Shown: piece by piece, positions 9,635 through 22,531 of the stretch | Layout: every line of letters begins with the position of its first letter | How positions within the stretch are numbered: position 1 is the stretch's first letter | Made by a program: the position numbers and the translations under genes | The notes under the pieces: model-generated | The model's input: the letters and a program-made list of their open reading frames with translations, nothing else | Databases searched by the model: none | What the model was told of the DNA's origin: nothing | Assembly: GCF_035222275.1 (NCBI RefSeq) | Contig: NC_085886.1 | Coordinates: 2,232,001-2,296,000, forward strand | Source: Podospora bellae-mahoneyi | Lineage: Eukaryota > Ascomycota > Sordariomycetes > Sordariales > Podosporaceae | DNA: 64,000 nt | Direction: 5' to 3'

Positions 9635-11193
9635 ATGACCACCGAGGAGAAGCCCGTCGGTCAGTACACACCCCCCTTCACTTCGCCTTGCTACATAGGA
9701 TCCCCATGCCTTGCTTCTCGTCTCTTTTGTGTACAGGACAGGACCACCTTGGGCTCCCCATCATGCGCCCGCCCGATGCTAACCTTGTTTTTCCCGCCAT
9801 AAAGACTACACTTTGAACAACCCCGACACCCTCACCAAGTACAAGACCGCCGCCCAGATCTCGGAGAAGGTCTTGGCCGAGGTATCGAAGCTATGCGTCG
9901 CTGGTAGCAAGATCGTCGACATCTGCGAAAAGGGCGACAAGCTCATCGAGGAGGAAGTTGCCAAGGTCTACCGCGGCAAGAAGATCACCAAGGGTACGTT
10001 AAGAGGTGCCCGACCTGGGATCCTGCCTGCCGCACCTTGACATGTCGCCACTGGCTCCCGATACCCCCTGAGCTTGTGCTTGTGCCGGTTGTTGGTGTTG
10101 ACACAGATTTTCCGCCCATCTATAGGTTTCTCTCATCCCACCACCGTCTCCCCGGCTGCCTTTGTCACTCCTTACACCCCCCTGAAGACGGACGAGAAGG
10201 AGGCTGCGACTGAGATCCAGGCCGGCGAGCCCATCAAGATCCAGCTCGGTGCCCAGATCGATGGCTTCGGCTCCATCGTTTGCGACACCGTCGTCGCCCC
10301 CGAGAAGGAGGGAGCCGAGCCCGTCATCGAGGGCCGCACTGCCGACCTTCTCCTGGCCACCTACTATGTCAACGAGCTCCTCCTTCGGTTGATGATTCCC
10401 CCTGGACTTTTGGCCAGCGGCACCGAAGAGGAGAAGGCCAAGGCTGCTTCCGTCAAGCCTCCCTCGCAGTCCAAGATCTCCAGCCTTTTGGAGAAGGTCG
10501 CCCAGGCCTACGACTGCAACATTGTTGAAAGCACGACGTCGTGGCTCTTTGACCGCAACGAGATCGAGGGCTCCAAGAAGATTGTCATCTCTCCTGGCGA
10601 GGGCACCAAGGGCGAGGGCGTCCCCGAGGTCGGTGAGGTCTGGGGTGTCGAGGTTGGCGTCAGCTTGGGCTCTGGCAAGGTCAAGCAGTTTGAGCAAAGA
10701 ACGACTCTGCACCGCCGCACCACCAACACATACGCCCTCAAGCGTCCCACCTCGCGCAAGATCCTCTCCGAGGTGCAGAAGAAGTTTGGCACCTTCCCCT
10801 TCAGCTTGCGCCAGCTCGAGGACGAGCGTGATGCCAAGTCTGGCATCATCGAGTGTGTCCGTGGCAATGTGATCCGTCAGTACGAGGCCAGTGGCGAGAA
10901 GGACGGCGAACCTGTTGCCAGACTTTTGACCACCGTTGGTAAGAAACATTTGGAATTCCACGTCATTCTAGGACAGCTGCAGACATAGATGTGCTGACAA
11001 ATGATTGATTGTAGCCATCACCAAGAACGGCCTCTCCAAGGTTGGTGCTCCCCCTGCTTTGGACCTCGCCAAGGTGAAGTCGGACAAGAAGATTGTGGAT
11101 GAGGAGATCCTCAAGATTCTTGAGCAGCCCCTGTCCCGCAACACGGGCAAGAAGAACAAGAACAAGAAGAAGAAGGCCGAGGGCGAGGAGTAA
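9635..11193 (+). CDS. EBP1/PA2G4 homologue, pseudo-methionine-aminopeptidase (M24 fold)
   Basis: There are four exons: 9635-9659, 9805-9993, 10126-10938 and 11015-11193. The introns are 145, 132 and 76 bp, and the product is 401 aa. The 25-bp first exon encodes MTTEEKPV and joins DYTLNNPDTLTKYKTAAQ. The pita-bread domain follows, with GSKIVDICEKGDKLIEE, GFSHPTTVSPAAFVTPYTPL, QLGAQIDGFGSIVCDTVV and FPFSLRQLEDE. A Lys-rich C-terminal tail (GKKNKNKKKKAEGEE) resembles the RNA/ribosome-binding tail of the family. Known role: PA2G4/EBP1 and fission-yeast Cdb4 are catalytically dead M24 proteins that bind 60S subunits near the tunnel exit. Codon use is strongly biased to C-ending codons, as expected for a highly expressed gene. 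This bias also creates a long antisense open frame that is not a gene. Confidence 0.93.
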
Positions 11194-12760
11194 ACGCAAC
11201 GGCGGGTTGAATATGGGGGGCATTGAGCTGGATTCAGCGTCGCTACCCGAGCACAGGAGTGTCCGGGGTGCAAACACCTCCTCCAAGCAGCTTCTCGACT
11301 CTCCGGCCGCAACGGCTTTGTTACGTGGAGGACTGGGCTTGAAGTGCCCAGCAGAACAGTAGGGACAGTCGAGCAACGGCAAGCTGGGAGGGGCAAAGCG
11401 AAAGGTGTGGGGATGTGGTAGGAGAAAAAGGTTTTCTATCCATTACCCCCGCCGCCTTGGCTTATCGCTGTTTCTTAGTTCGAGCAGAAATGAATAAAAA
11501 AAGTTAATCGCCCTTTGGCATCCCTTGCAGCTGAGTGAACAATAGGTATGAAGTTAGTGACGCTAGGTGGTGACGCTATGAGGCGTGTGTCAACGTCGGG
11601 TGATTGGCGTCAAGATGGAGGACGTGAGAGGACGGGGAGGGGGAGGAAAGGGGGGGGGATGGATGGGAGTGTAGTCATCGGCGGGGTCTGGAGCAAGATG
11701 AGGTGGAGGAGGCGTCGGGTGAGAGGAGCAAGCTGGGATTCACTTGAATATTGTGTTTTTGACGTGGATTGTTTTCTCGAGGCAAGTCCTATTGTGTATT
11801 ATTGTTGTAGGTGGTGGCCTATTGTGCTGGCTGGCAGCTGCAAGACGGAAGGAAGGAGGGGGGTTTTTTTTTGGCAGAGCAAGAAACACAACCAACCCCC
11901 TAGCCCCCCTGAAGCAGAACAGCCCCCTGCGACCTAAAGTTTACCACTCACTTTTTTTCATCCACAACCTTCATCTCCTTTTCGCCCACATCAATCATCG
12001 CCGACCTGTGGCCATCGGCATACTCATCTTCTCATTCACCACTGCCTAGATATACAGGCAACGCAGCAAATCAAGGGCGCGCCGAGCAACGCGTCACTTA
12101 TCTCATCCATCAACTCGAGTCGGCAGCCAAGGAGAGCGAGCGACCAAGCAGCTCACAAACAGAGAACTCTCAGGGCATCACGCTCGACGACAGCAGACAA
12201 GAAGCGACTCGCTCGAGATCAAAAAGCTATCCTCACTTCCTTTTCATTTTGATCCCGAAAAATCACAATCAATTTTTTCCACGTGTGTTGGTCCTATTTT
12301 TTCCACCGAGGAGAGGAGCATCGGGCGCAGGCAGGCTGCTCAGTGCTGAAGCTTAACCTACAGTGGCACCCCCCTGGTCAGGCCCGTCACCCGTCACCTC
12401 CGACCACAAGATCTCCGTCTGGAGCGACACACCCCCCCCCCCTACACACCTCCTTTCCCGCACCCTTTTCTCCCACAAAAGCTACCGGCAATCGCGCGTT
12501 CAACGCCGGAAAAACGCGACGATTTTTGCAACGATTCCCATTCTGGAGCAGACATCAGGTACGTCTTGTGCGCCTTCTTTTTTGTCTGCAGCCATGCTAA
12601 CACGTTGCGCAGGCGCGAAACGAACCACGGCGTGCGTTGGTTCCATCAAAGAAGGGGGCGAACGAGGCCGAGTCGCCCAGGAGCTGCTCTTGCTGATTCC
12701 CGCACTGCACCACCTACCACACCCACGCTCGCACCCGCGACCGCAGCTGCGAGCCCTATC
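11194..12760. other. EBP1 3' region and long leader of the PHD gene, with a candidate 5'-UTR intron
   Basis: There is no convincing coding gene in these 1.57 kb. A candidate leader intron lies at 12559-12612 (GTACGT donor, GCTAAC branch site, GCGCAG acceptor). After its removal, the ATG at 12761 is the first ATG downstream of the junction. Several short upstream ORFs occur between 12283 and 12600. C-runs and T-runs are frequent. Confidence 0.5.
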
Positions 12761-15700
12761 ATGCCAGTAACCACAATATCTTCCAACACGCGGGCCTCTC
12801 GGTCGCGTTTTTCGAGTCCGCAAGTCACGGCGTCCGAGTCCACCACAAAGGAGTCTTCGGCCGCCGCCGTCTCTGCTGCCGAGGGCAGAGAGCCAAAGAA
12901 GAGCACTTTCTTGGAGCGCTGGTTGGAGCCTCCAGTGCAGAGCAAGCCCAGTTATCAGGAAGCAGGCCTTGTGCGGCAGGGCGTCTTTGACAATATGGCA
13001 CCTTTGGGCACCATGCCGAAGCTCGGCGTCTTCAAGTCTTCGAGCGCCGCGACACCAACACCAGCCGCCAACCCCCCCAAGACCAGAATTGTTCTCAAGT
13101 CGAGCAGACCTGCGGCGCCATCTACGCCCACCCCTGCGGCGCCGCCACCGCCTCCTCCGCCGGCGCCTGAGGAGGACGAGACGGAGGAGGAGGACGAGAC
13201 GGCCGAGCCATACACGGAAGCCCCCTACCTGGAGCGGATCAAGAGCGAGGACAGAGGTCGTGCCGAGGGCATCAATTACAGGGAGACGACTCCTGCAGTG
13301 AGTGCACCCTCGCGCTCACATGGCTCTTTTTCTTCGCGGGACGTGGAGGCGGGCAACTGGGGTCCGGGCAGGATGTCGCAGGTGTCGTCGGCCGACCGCA
13401 GAAGTCAGTCCCGGGCAAGCGCCTCATCGCATCCTTCTCATCATCATCATATTCAGCAGCAACCGTCCACAAGCAGTGCGTCTCGTGAGGATGATTTGAA
13501 AAAGATCACGGCCAAGGTGGTGGAGGCTGCGGTTGAGGCAGCGCTGCAGTTTTGTCGCTACCCCACTGCCTGGGCCCTGCGCACCCTCTACGATGAAAAT
13601 TGCACTAGCCTGGAATTTCTCACCATGATCGAGAAGGTGTTCATGCAGAAGGCGGACGCACCCACGCTCAGCAAGTTTGCTAAGGATATCCAGAAGAAAA
13701 AGAAGGAGGGCAAGGCCTCCAACCAGGGATTCCAATACTTTTTTGGCCACGAACAAACCTCGATCCCGCCGGCGAAGCCTGCGCCCTACAACCATCTCAT
13801 CAACTTTGGCGTGTCGCTTCTTCACTTTAAGGAATCAGAACCAGCCCCCAAGACCGAGAGGCAATCGACGCTCGATCGTCATACTGAACAGCCCGAGCCT
13901 GAGCCAGAAACTCGAACAGTCCCAGCCCCAGCCTGTGCACCATCACAACAGCAAGAGTCGCCAGCGCAGCCAGAGCCGGCGCAGGAACCGGTGCAGCTGC
14001 CATTGCGGGAAGCGACACCACTTCCCGCCGCTGTCGCCGAGAACCCCCCGGTTGTTGAAGACTCTGTCGGGCCTCTCCCGTCAGACCCAGAGCCTGTTGG
14101 CACCACAGCGCCCGATACCGAGCCAGAGCAGACGCCTGAGCTCCCACAGCGCAACGAGCCTCAGGCTGAGCCGGAGCGTCAAGAGGACAAAGAGCCAGAG
14201 GAGCCCCCTCGCAAGAAACGAAAATCAGCTCGACATTCAGAGGCGACATCCAAGAAGATGATGGAAACAGCCGCCGCCGCCGCCGCCGCCAGCGCGATGA
14301 CGACGACGACGACCCAAGAGGTCGACGGCAAGCTGGTCGCAGAGACACCGCGCCGCCGCACCAGAGCGACGTCTCATTCCAGCACATCAACGCTATCCAC
14401 GGCACGCTCACTGTCACTGACACCGGTAGCAGCCCGGCATCAGGCGATTGAAAATGAAGAGGAGGCCCTGGTCTCCGATGCGCCTCCTTCGCGCAACAGC
14501 CCTGCCCCGGCCCATCCAATCAACGGCAAGCGGCGTCGGTCCAATGCACCACGCAAGAGCAAGGGCGGGAACGTGTCACCCTCCCGGCGCTCGTCTGTTG
14601 CTTCGGCTGCGCCGCGTCCTGCTCAGTCGGCCAGCAACTCCCGCCGCCAGACGCCAGCCGTTGACCAGTCGCTTGTCGATGAGGAGCCCTACGACCCCGG
14701 CGCCACCGTCGACACATTCATCACCAGCCTGAACGGCAAGAAGAACAAGCCCGCCATCGTGTTCACCAGCAAGGTCGGCAAGCTTGACGAGAACGACGAA
14801 AAGACTCAGCGTCGTCGCCAGGCCAAGGAAGTCACCAACGGCAAGATTCTTGAGGATGCCATCACGAAGAAGGATGCCAGCGGTCAGTGGGAGTACAGCA
14901 ACGCTCGAGGGCTCGTCGACCAGCCTTTAGCCGATGAATCCATGATGACGATGGAGACACCCAACGCGTTGGCCACACGGCCGCGGGTCACTCTACCCGC
15001 CTCCCGCTCCACCCCGGCTGCTCGGGAAGGCAGAAGCACCCGGTCTGCCCGGAAGCGGTCTCATGATGAGGTTGAAGATCCAACGTCGCCCATCACGCCA
15101 GGCTTTCCCAACTCAGCCGCGCCTTCTACTGCCGCCAACTCACGTGCTGGCACACCTGCCACTCTGCGCCCTGCCAAGAAGGCCCGCACCGGGCTCAGAG
15201 TTAAGAATTCGTAAGTGCTTCTTGGATGACGGAGAATCAATCTACAATCTACTGACATGGTTTGTATAGGCCCATGAAGAAAAAGACGGGTCCCTTGGCA
15301 GGTATTCCCCGTCCCAGCGGCGAGCGGAGCAGTCCCGTTGGTAACGGTCCCGTCGGCAATCCCCAGGTAAGCAAGCACCTTTGATTTCATCAAATTTCAT
15401 CTCTGCCCTGCGATATCCTTGAATGCGAATGCATCATGGTTCAGAGACACACGCGTGTGTGTGTGCATGTGTGTGTGTGTGTGTGTCTCCCACACCTACT
15501 TTACCCTTTTGTCCCCTCCCACGACATCACTAGTAGTCCCTCACTCTCCCCCCCAAAAAAAAAAAAAAAAAAAAAAACTCTGCAAAATTACCACAGTCAT
15601 GACCAGCAAAGAGGTAACTAACCATGCACAGGATGACAACGACGACTATTGCGCCTCTTGCAGCAGCAACGGCGAGCTCATCTGCTGCGACGGCTGCACC

Positions 15701-17106
15701 CGGTCGTTTCACTTCAATTGTGTCGATCCCCCTTTGGCACGAGATGCGATGCCTAACGAGTGGTTTTGCAACGTGTGCCGCATGACGCGCGAACTGCAAC
15801 CTTTCCGCGAGCACACGGGATCCTTTGCCCTGCTTTTTGAGAAGCTCGAGGCTAAGAACTCGACCGCTTTTGCCTTGCCGCCCGACATCCGCAACTGCTT
15901 CGAGGGAGTCCGCACAGGACCCGAGGGCGAGTATGAGGAGATTCTGCCAGTCGTCAAGACTGCTCGCAAGAAGAAGAGCGATGAAGAGGCGCCTGATTTC
16001 TTCAGGCTCCGCGATGCCGAGGGCAATGCTGCCATCTGCCACAGCTGCCAGAAACACAGCGCTTCGGACCGCGCCATTATCCCATGCAGCGCCTGTGGTA
16101 TCTTTTGGCATCTCGACTGCCTAGATCCGCCCTTGGCCAACCCCCCGGTCCTGCGCACGTGGAAGTGCCCTCTCCATATTGACGAGCTCTTGGCTGAGAT
16201 GCCCGAGGTGCTCGCTCCTGCCCACCGGGTCCGCAAGCCCAAGACGGCCAGTGTGATTCGGCCTGCTTTCAGCCGCGGCTTCATCAACGACGGCTACATC
16301 GACGTCGCTCTCGAGGAAGACACGCCCGCCAGCAGCTGGCGGAACAGCGAGGCGTACGGCCGCACTGTGCGTCTTCCGGAGAGGGGTATCAGGGCCGACT
16401 TTCTGTCTCGGTAAGTGACTGCATCGTGTTGTTGGACGACCAAATCGCCAGACTAACTTTTTGCAGCGCTCGCTTCAACCGCAAGGGGAAGCCTATCCCG
16501 CCATTGAATGCGGCAACGACCCCAGCCGTTCCGCTTACGCAACGGACTCTTGAGGAGCAGCAAGCCGTTCGCAACCTGGCCCAGCTCAGCGGCCAGGGGA
16601 CTGCCCCCATCACCACCTTGATCGATACACTGATCGCCCAGGCCGACCCATGCGTCGTCAATCTCATGTCTCGTGGGAGCGCCGATCACTTCCAGTCCGC
16701 CAAGCAGCTCACTCGGATGGACCAGCAGAGCTTGCGCGCCATGCTGGCCCAGGCCGAGGTCATGTCGCAGCAAATCCGGCAGCTCCTTAGCTCTGGCGCC
16801 AACGGGACTGCACCTGCGGTTCCCAGCCTGACGACCTCGATGTCCATTGATGGCGACTCCGAGGCCGACAAAGTGGCTCCATCTCCGGCTGCCACCGATG
16901 ATGTCCCCGCCATGACCCAAGGCGAAAAGACGCCTGCCCTGGGCGACCAATCTCCCGAGGCTCCCCTGGAGGAGAACCCAAGCAAGGATGCCAACTTGCC
17001 GACCACACCGACCAAGGCCACCTCGGTCGGAACCGAGCCCGCCATCGTTGAATCCAACAGCGATGACAAGAACTCGGTCGAGGGGGACGTCATGGATCTC
17101 GAGTAG
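12761..17106 (+). CDS. RCO1-like double-PHD protein (Rpd3S histone-deacetylase subunit)
   Basis: There are four exons: 12761-15210, 15270-15366, 15632-16410 and 16467-17106, giving 1321 aa. The N-terminal 850 residues are disordered and rich in Pro/Ala/Ser/Glu, with KKRKSARHSE-type basic patches and a conserved-looking block (TFITSLNGKKNKPAIVFTSK ... EVTNGKILEDAITKK). PHD finger 1 (about 855-900) has DYCASCSSNGELICCDGCTR and FHFNCVDPPL ... WFCNVC. PHD finger 2 (about 983-1035) has ICHSCQKHSA ... IPCSACGIFWHLDCLDPPL ... WKCPLH. In yeast, the Rco1 PHD pair and Eaf3 direct Rpd3S to H3K36-methylated gene bodies. The start at 12761 is the first in-frame ATG after a probable leader intron. The assignment rests on the paired PHD architecture; another PHD co-repressor such as Cti6 is less likely. 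Confidence 0.82.
15453..15577. repeat. GT microsatellite and A-run inside the third intron-exon junction region of the PHD gene
   Basis: The 265-bp intron 15367-15631 is the longest in this gene. It contains an interrupted (GT)n tract at 15453-15487 and a run of about 23 A at 15555-15577, upstream of the CTAAC branch site and CACAG acceptor. Confidence 0.8.
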
Positions 17107-18581
17107 ACGCATTTGTTTTCTACTATTCTACATACAAACCGTTGCGTAGGCAACATGGCTTTTGAGAAAGGTTGTGGAGCAAGTGACGGTCTGAAGAGCC
17201 GGGTTTGTTTTTACCTTACGGTTCAATTAGATATTACATGGACGATTCGAGAAGGAGCTACAAAGCAGAGAGTTGTTCACAAGCGCCGATTAATTACACC
17301 GGCGGCGCGGTCTTTTTTTTTTTTTTTTTTTTTTTGCAGTCGTGTTTATAACCGAACATACCTTTAGACTCGGTCATTTTTCACGCATTCGGGTTGATAC
17401 ATTTTTTTTTTCCGGTGGTTTTCCCCCCGACATCCTTGACACCACACAACCTGAGCTTTTTTCGAATTGGGGCACTTGGTTTGGGGGGTTTGGGATTTTT
17501 AACATCATACCTGGGAGTTTTTTTAATGGCGGAGGTTGGTTGGGTTGGGAAAGGGATTTGGGAGGGAGCGAAGGTTTTGTCATTTTCTGTTCGTTGGGTG
17601 GGGTCAATAAAAAGAGCGATGGGCAAAGGGGTGAAGGAGAGGCGGTGATGGTGGTGCTGGTGCTGGTGGTGGTTTTCTTTCGATTTATCGTTTTTGTTTG
17701 TGTACCATTAGCGAGAAAGGCGCATTTTTACGAGAGGAAATTAAGCATCAGTGGTTTTAAAGAAGCGGATTTGCTGATGCGTCCACGACTGCGGTGTGTA
17801 TGACACACTGACTTGGGGTTGGGGTTGGGGGTTTGGGATTCCTTTGTTGGGTCTTTGTCAACAGTTGGCAAAGGGGCCCCTTTATTAGTCTCGAGGGGGG
17901 ATTGGTGGTGGTCTGGACTTGAGTGACTGGACTAGGTACTTGGCCTGGCTGGGTATATGGCGATGGAGCATGGGAGTTGGGAGGGAAGGGAAAGGTGGTG
18001 GTTGGTTGGGAGGGAAGGGAAATGTAGTGGTTGGTTGGGAGGGAAGGGAAGGTGGTAGACGGGATGCGCTTGACTTGTGGGAAGACCTCAGACCTGGACG
18101 TTTGGCGACTGGGTTTATGAACAGACGGGATTGGGCTTGAGGGATGGGTGCTCTACAGTGTCTGCCTCTCTGGATGGGGGAGTTCGTTGGTCACCTGGGA
18201 GAAGAGAGGTCTTAGTTACACAAGGGGGTATAAATTCATGGGTTACATTTATGTCAGGTGGTTTGGCGACTTTGTGACTTGTCTCATGGGTGCATGATTG
18301 GTGACGGCTTCAAGTCCTTTCCTTTCTACCTACCCCAGTCCGCTATTTATCGTGTTTCGGATTACATGACTCGTTTGGCTTCATATCGCCTTGGTTTCTT
18401 TGTAAGGATGGGTGTGGTTACTACGTGTCATGTCCGAAACACTTATTCCCCTTTCCTTTTCGACTGAAGATCGAGTGGCGACTTGCCAACTGCCTGGCTG
18501 GTGATATTTTGTGGTTATGCTGAGCCGCGGAAAATGTGAGACATAGGATCTAACTCTGCTGCCAACGTCATCAGAGAACCA
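17107..18581. other. Gene-free region between the PHD gene and tRNA-Gly
   Basis: About 1.5 kb without a supportable gene. It is G+T-rich on the + strand, with a poly-T run near 17313-17335 and a G-rich tandem repeat at 17977-18058. Open frames here are low-complexity Gly/Trp/Val-rich. Confidence 0.5.
17977..18058. repeat. 29-bp G-rich tandem repeat, about three copies
   Basis: TTGGGAGGGAAGGGAAA begins at 17977, 18006 and 18035, so the period is 29 bp. The GGG-spaced units could form G-quadruplex structure on the + strand. Confidence 0.8.
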
Positions 18582-18652
18582 GCATCAGTGGTTTAGTGGT
18601 AAAATCCATCGTTGCCATCGATGGGCCCCGTGTTCGATTCACGGCTGATGCA
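18582..18652 (+). tRNA. tRNA-Gly (GCC)
   Basis: The 71-nt cloverleaf folds by eye. The acceptor arm GCATCAG pairs with CTGATGC and is followed by discriminator A. The D-arm region is GTTTAGTGGTAAAAT (A-box). The anticodon stem CATCG/CGATG encloses loop TTGCCAT, so the anticodon is GCC (Gly). The T-arm is CGTGT TCGATTC ACGG (B-box). There is no intron. A T-rich tract follows shortly after the 3' end, consistent with RNA polymerase III termination. Confidence 0.95.
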
Positions 18653-19092
18653 TAATAACTTCTCTTTTGCATTTTTTGCATTCCTTCTCCACACACTCCG
18701 TCACTTTTCTTCTGGCTACTTTTAGTTTTCATTTCAGGCTGTTATGCTTTCTTTCTTGATACCTGCGTCAATTTTCTTCTTCATCTTTGGAATAACTGCA
18801 AGATAACCAACCCAATCAAACAATGCCTCAGATACAATGAACACCATGGCGGTAAAATCTGGCATTTTCCTACATGGGTACTCTTCCGTGAATGCCCTCG
18901 ATAGTACTAGAAATATCCCTCACTACCAGTAAACACCCCTCCAACATCTTCAGGTACTCACTCTCCCCCTCTCAGTTATGCAACACCCAAAAACAACCCA
19001 TACACCAAACCACCCCTTCCCTCAAACCAAAACCTACCCCTCCCCCCCCCAATCCACTCCATATCTGCTTCCTGCCTCCCTCCACCCCCGCC
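18653..19092. other. Gene-free spacer between tRNA-Gly and KAP122
   Basis: About 440 bp, T-rich then C+A-rich. No domain-bearing open frame. It is the 3' flank of the leftward KAP122 gene. Confidence 0.4.
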
Positions 19093-22000
19093 TTAAGAAA
19101 CATAAGCAAAACTACTCCCCCTACAAAGCAACCAAAACTCCCTCACAACTTGATTCGTCTGCCTCGCCCCCCTCAGCCCAACCACCTTTTTCAAAAACGC
19201 CGCCCTCTCAGCCATGCTAACCCTCTCCGCCGCCGCACTTGGAAAACCGCCGCCGTTCCCCCCCTCATCCGTCCTCGTCAGCGCTCCCTCCAGCCAAGCT
19301 TGCGCCTGAACCTGCTGAGTAACCAGCTTCTTGAGCGGTTCACTGAGTTTATCCAGCTCTGATCTGGCAGCATTCCCGCCAATATTGTTGATTAACGTTT
19401 GCGCCAACAACGGGCCAAAGTAAGACATTGCGTTGGAGACGTGGGAGGCGAGGTCTGGGGAGGGGGGTTTGAGGGTTATAAAGTTGCTCTATGAAAAAAA
19501 AAAAAAGGTTAGTGTGATTTGGGAGCAAAGGGAGGTGGGGGGTTAACATACCCAAAAGTCAGCTGCGGCAGTTTTGGGAAGGGGTTCCTTCCCGTTGAGG
19601 ACTTTGAGCGTGAACATGAAGAAGAACTCGAGCATCTGCCCCGGTTGGACTTGGAAGAGGACTTCGGGGTATTTGGACAGGACTCTGTCGATGAGGCAGA
19701 TGCCGTTTTGGGAGATTTCCGTGTCTGCTTCTGGTTCTGGGGCTGTGTCAGCTAGGTGTGATGAGATAGTGAGAAAAGGGGGTGTGGAGGGTTACCTGGG
19801 AGCTTCTGAAGCAAGGCAATGACCCATGGCACCAGGCGGACGAGCTGACTCGGCACAATCGCCTTTGGCCCTCTGTATAGCGACCCCACAAAGGAGCAAG
19901 CGGTGCTGAGAAGCGTTCCCATCCGAGGCGTCTCAAACGACTGTTGAACAAAGTAATTGGTGACGATGTCAGCAGGGAAGACAAATGGGCCTGGTTCCGT
20001 CTCTGAGAACCCAGCACGCAGGATGTTGCAGATAATCTCTACAATCTCTCCCGTAGTGCTGAAAACTTGCTGAACGCCTATGAGAAGGCTGACAATGTCG
20101 GCCTGTAGCGCAGCAAGCTTCTCGCTTGTTCTGGCAGCCTGCGATTCGTCTTCCAAATCCACAGGAGACTCCTTGACATCTTGCATGCCTTTCGACATGC
20201 TGGCAATGCACCTCATTGACCGAAGTGCAATGTGGAGGGAGATGCCCTCCACAAGTGGAAAAGATGAGGGAATAGGGGGATCAAGACCCCTTAGGACATT
20301 TGGATTTGTCAGGTCCACCAAGCCAGGCTGTGATCTGAGCTGGACGGCGAACTCAAAGTCCTTCTTGAAGATCGTGTAAAGCTCCTCGAATTTCTGCAGC
20401 TTCTCATTTTCGTCCGTGATGGACTGGATGATGGAGGCAACGGCAAGCACGATCCTCTCCTCGGCTAGAGCATCAAGCACCTGTCTTCCACGGATGTTCT
20501 GGTAGTGTCTGATGAATGTGCCGGCCTCGCCAGTCAAAATGGTACGGCACGAAGAGCAAAGGGTAGAGATCGACCGTGCCGAAGGGCCACCGAGAACAGA
20601 GTCCCCCACAGCAGCGAAGAGAAGATTCAGGGCATTCGGCAGGTAGTCTGCATGGCGCTCAAAGTACTCGCAGTACCTCTCGATCAACGACAGCCCCGTC
20701 TGGCGGAGGCGCAGTGGTACGGCGGCTTGGCCCTGACCAAGAAGGTGAAAGAATTGAGAAGCAAAGACCTTGCTCAGCTCGGCATCATACTTGCTGTCCT
20801 CAGAGATACAATCGGAGAGAGCACCAAGACAGAACGCCGTGGCCTCAAGCTCGGCCCACGACTGTGAGGCGAGCGCTTGAAGGAAGAGGTTGGCGAAGAA
20901 AGAAATGAGATCCAGACCTTCGAGGGTGAAAACTGACTGAAGCATATCTGCAACATCCTTTCTGGCGTCACAGAATGCAGCACGCTCAGCAGAGTCCCAT
21001 TCAGCAAAGATTTCTGCTGAGGGCCACTGGATCTTGCGCCAGCTGTTTGTCACCACCGCCTTAAGGTGCCGTTCAGCATATGGTTTCCAGACAGGTGACT
21101 GATCCCCGTCCGAGAAGGTGCAGTCGATCATTGTTTCAATGAAGGTTGACCAGAACTCGAGGGCGGGCACGAAGATGGCGTCATCTCCGACCAAGTACCC
21201 GTCAGTGGCAAGAAGCCCACTTAAGCTTTCCAGGAATCTCTGAGACCGCTCGTCTGTACCCTCCAGCAAGGCTTGCACCTGGGCATCGCCATAGGCTAGC
21301 ATCAGTAGTCCAAAGGAAATTCCATCCTCACGGTGGTTCCCGTGGAGAATTTGCTGATAGTGGTTCACAGCCCACTGGCTTTCAAAGAAAGAAGAAAGCG
21401 CGTCATAGTGCGCTTTGGTGAAGAAACCCGAGTAGTTCTGCAGCACATCACTGAAGAGCTCGGCGGTAGCTTGAAAAAGATGTTCGTTGGTGAAGCATTG
21501 CAATGCTGGATCAACCAGTTGTCGGAGTGGTGTCACCAACAGGTCTACATCGGACGACGCTCGTTGGGCGTAAAGGATCCAAGCCTAGGTCTAGTGTTGG
21601 CTCCTTCATCTGTCAAGAACATGATGCCGTCGAGGTGACTTACCTGGAAGCATGCCAGTGTTTCCTCCTGAGTCTTGAGCCCGACCTCGTCAATAGGTGG
21701 AGCAAAGCCGCGGGCGAGGAGACAAGTGGCGTCCTGGCCGTTTTTGGCGAGTCTTTGGTGGACATCTGCACTGTACTATCGTAAGTCATCATCACATTTC
21801 GTAGATCGAAGGAACTTACTATTTGATCGAGTTCATGTCGGTCTTGCCGACTTCCTCCACCAACGACGTGACAAACCAAATAGCCACCTTGAGCTTCTGG
21901 CTATCCAGATTACCCACGAGGATATCTGTCGACAAGGCATCATCTAGATTCTCCACGGGCACGCCTCTGCCGAGATCCAGGCAATAGATAAAATGACGAA

Positions 22001-22531
22001 CGCAGGCGGGCCACACGTGGGAGAAAAGTACAAAGTAGGTAATGAGCGCCGAACACAGCTTCTTGGTAACGAAGGGAGCCGCCCCGTCGCTCAGCGACTG
22101 GATGGTCCAGCTGACGATGTTCTCAAGAAGAAGCTTGGCATCGTCTTCATTCAGACCAGCGCTACATACATGGTTAGTGTTCAGGTCTTGATGGTGGCGA
22201 GGAGGGCCGCACTGGAGCTATGTACCTATCTCGGTTGAGTTTGACAATCAGGGTTAGCGCGGCGTAAAACCTGATGTTGTCTTCTGGGTGAGCAATGAGA
22301 CTCTCGGCAAGCTGCCACCCTTCCGGTGACCTCTGAAGTCGCTGAAGAACCTCTTGTATTCTGGAGATGGTTTCAGGGGGGTTTGGCTGATAGAGCGCTC
22401 GGATCAACTGTGGGTTTGGTGTTAACACATGATTTCTTTTTCGTTTGCGAGCAGCCACACAGCTGGCGGCAAAAGACATCACTTACTCCTTCCACCTCGG
22501 CGAGGCTTGTTGGTAATGGTAACGGATCCAT
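19093..22531 (-). CDS. KAP122: Importin-beta family karyopherin KAP122/PDR6 (importin-13 type)
   Basis: There are seven exons: 22531-22487, 22407-22226, 22161-21820, 21770-21644, 21584-19796, 19751-19552 and 19488-19093. Introns are 44-79 bp and the product is 1026 aa, the usual size for an importin-beta HEAT-solenoid. The N-terminus has the importin-N style segment (LIRALYQPNPPETI ... WQLAESLI, then EDNIRFYAALTLIVKLNRD). The remainder is amphipathic helical repeats. The C-terminus (LLAQTLINNIGGNAARSELD) is typical of the Kap122 group. Known role in yeast: nuclear import of the TFIIA subunits Toa1/Toa2 and other cargo. Intron 3 has a close alternative AG that I rejected because only CAG at 21771-21773 keeps SADVHQRLAKNGQ-type sequence in frame. 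Confidence 0.88.

Noticed and set aside
9999-10961. 320-codon open frame antisense to EBP1
   Set aside because: It is a mirror of the strong C-ending codon bias of EBP1, is Leu/Gly/Ala-rich, and has no domain.
13827-14519. Minus-strand frames within the PHD gene
   Set aside because: Low-complexity shadows of the disordered N-terminal region.
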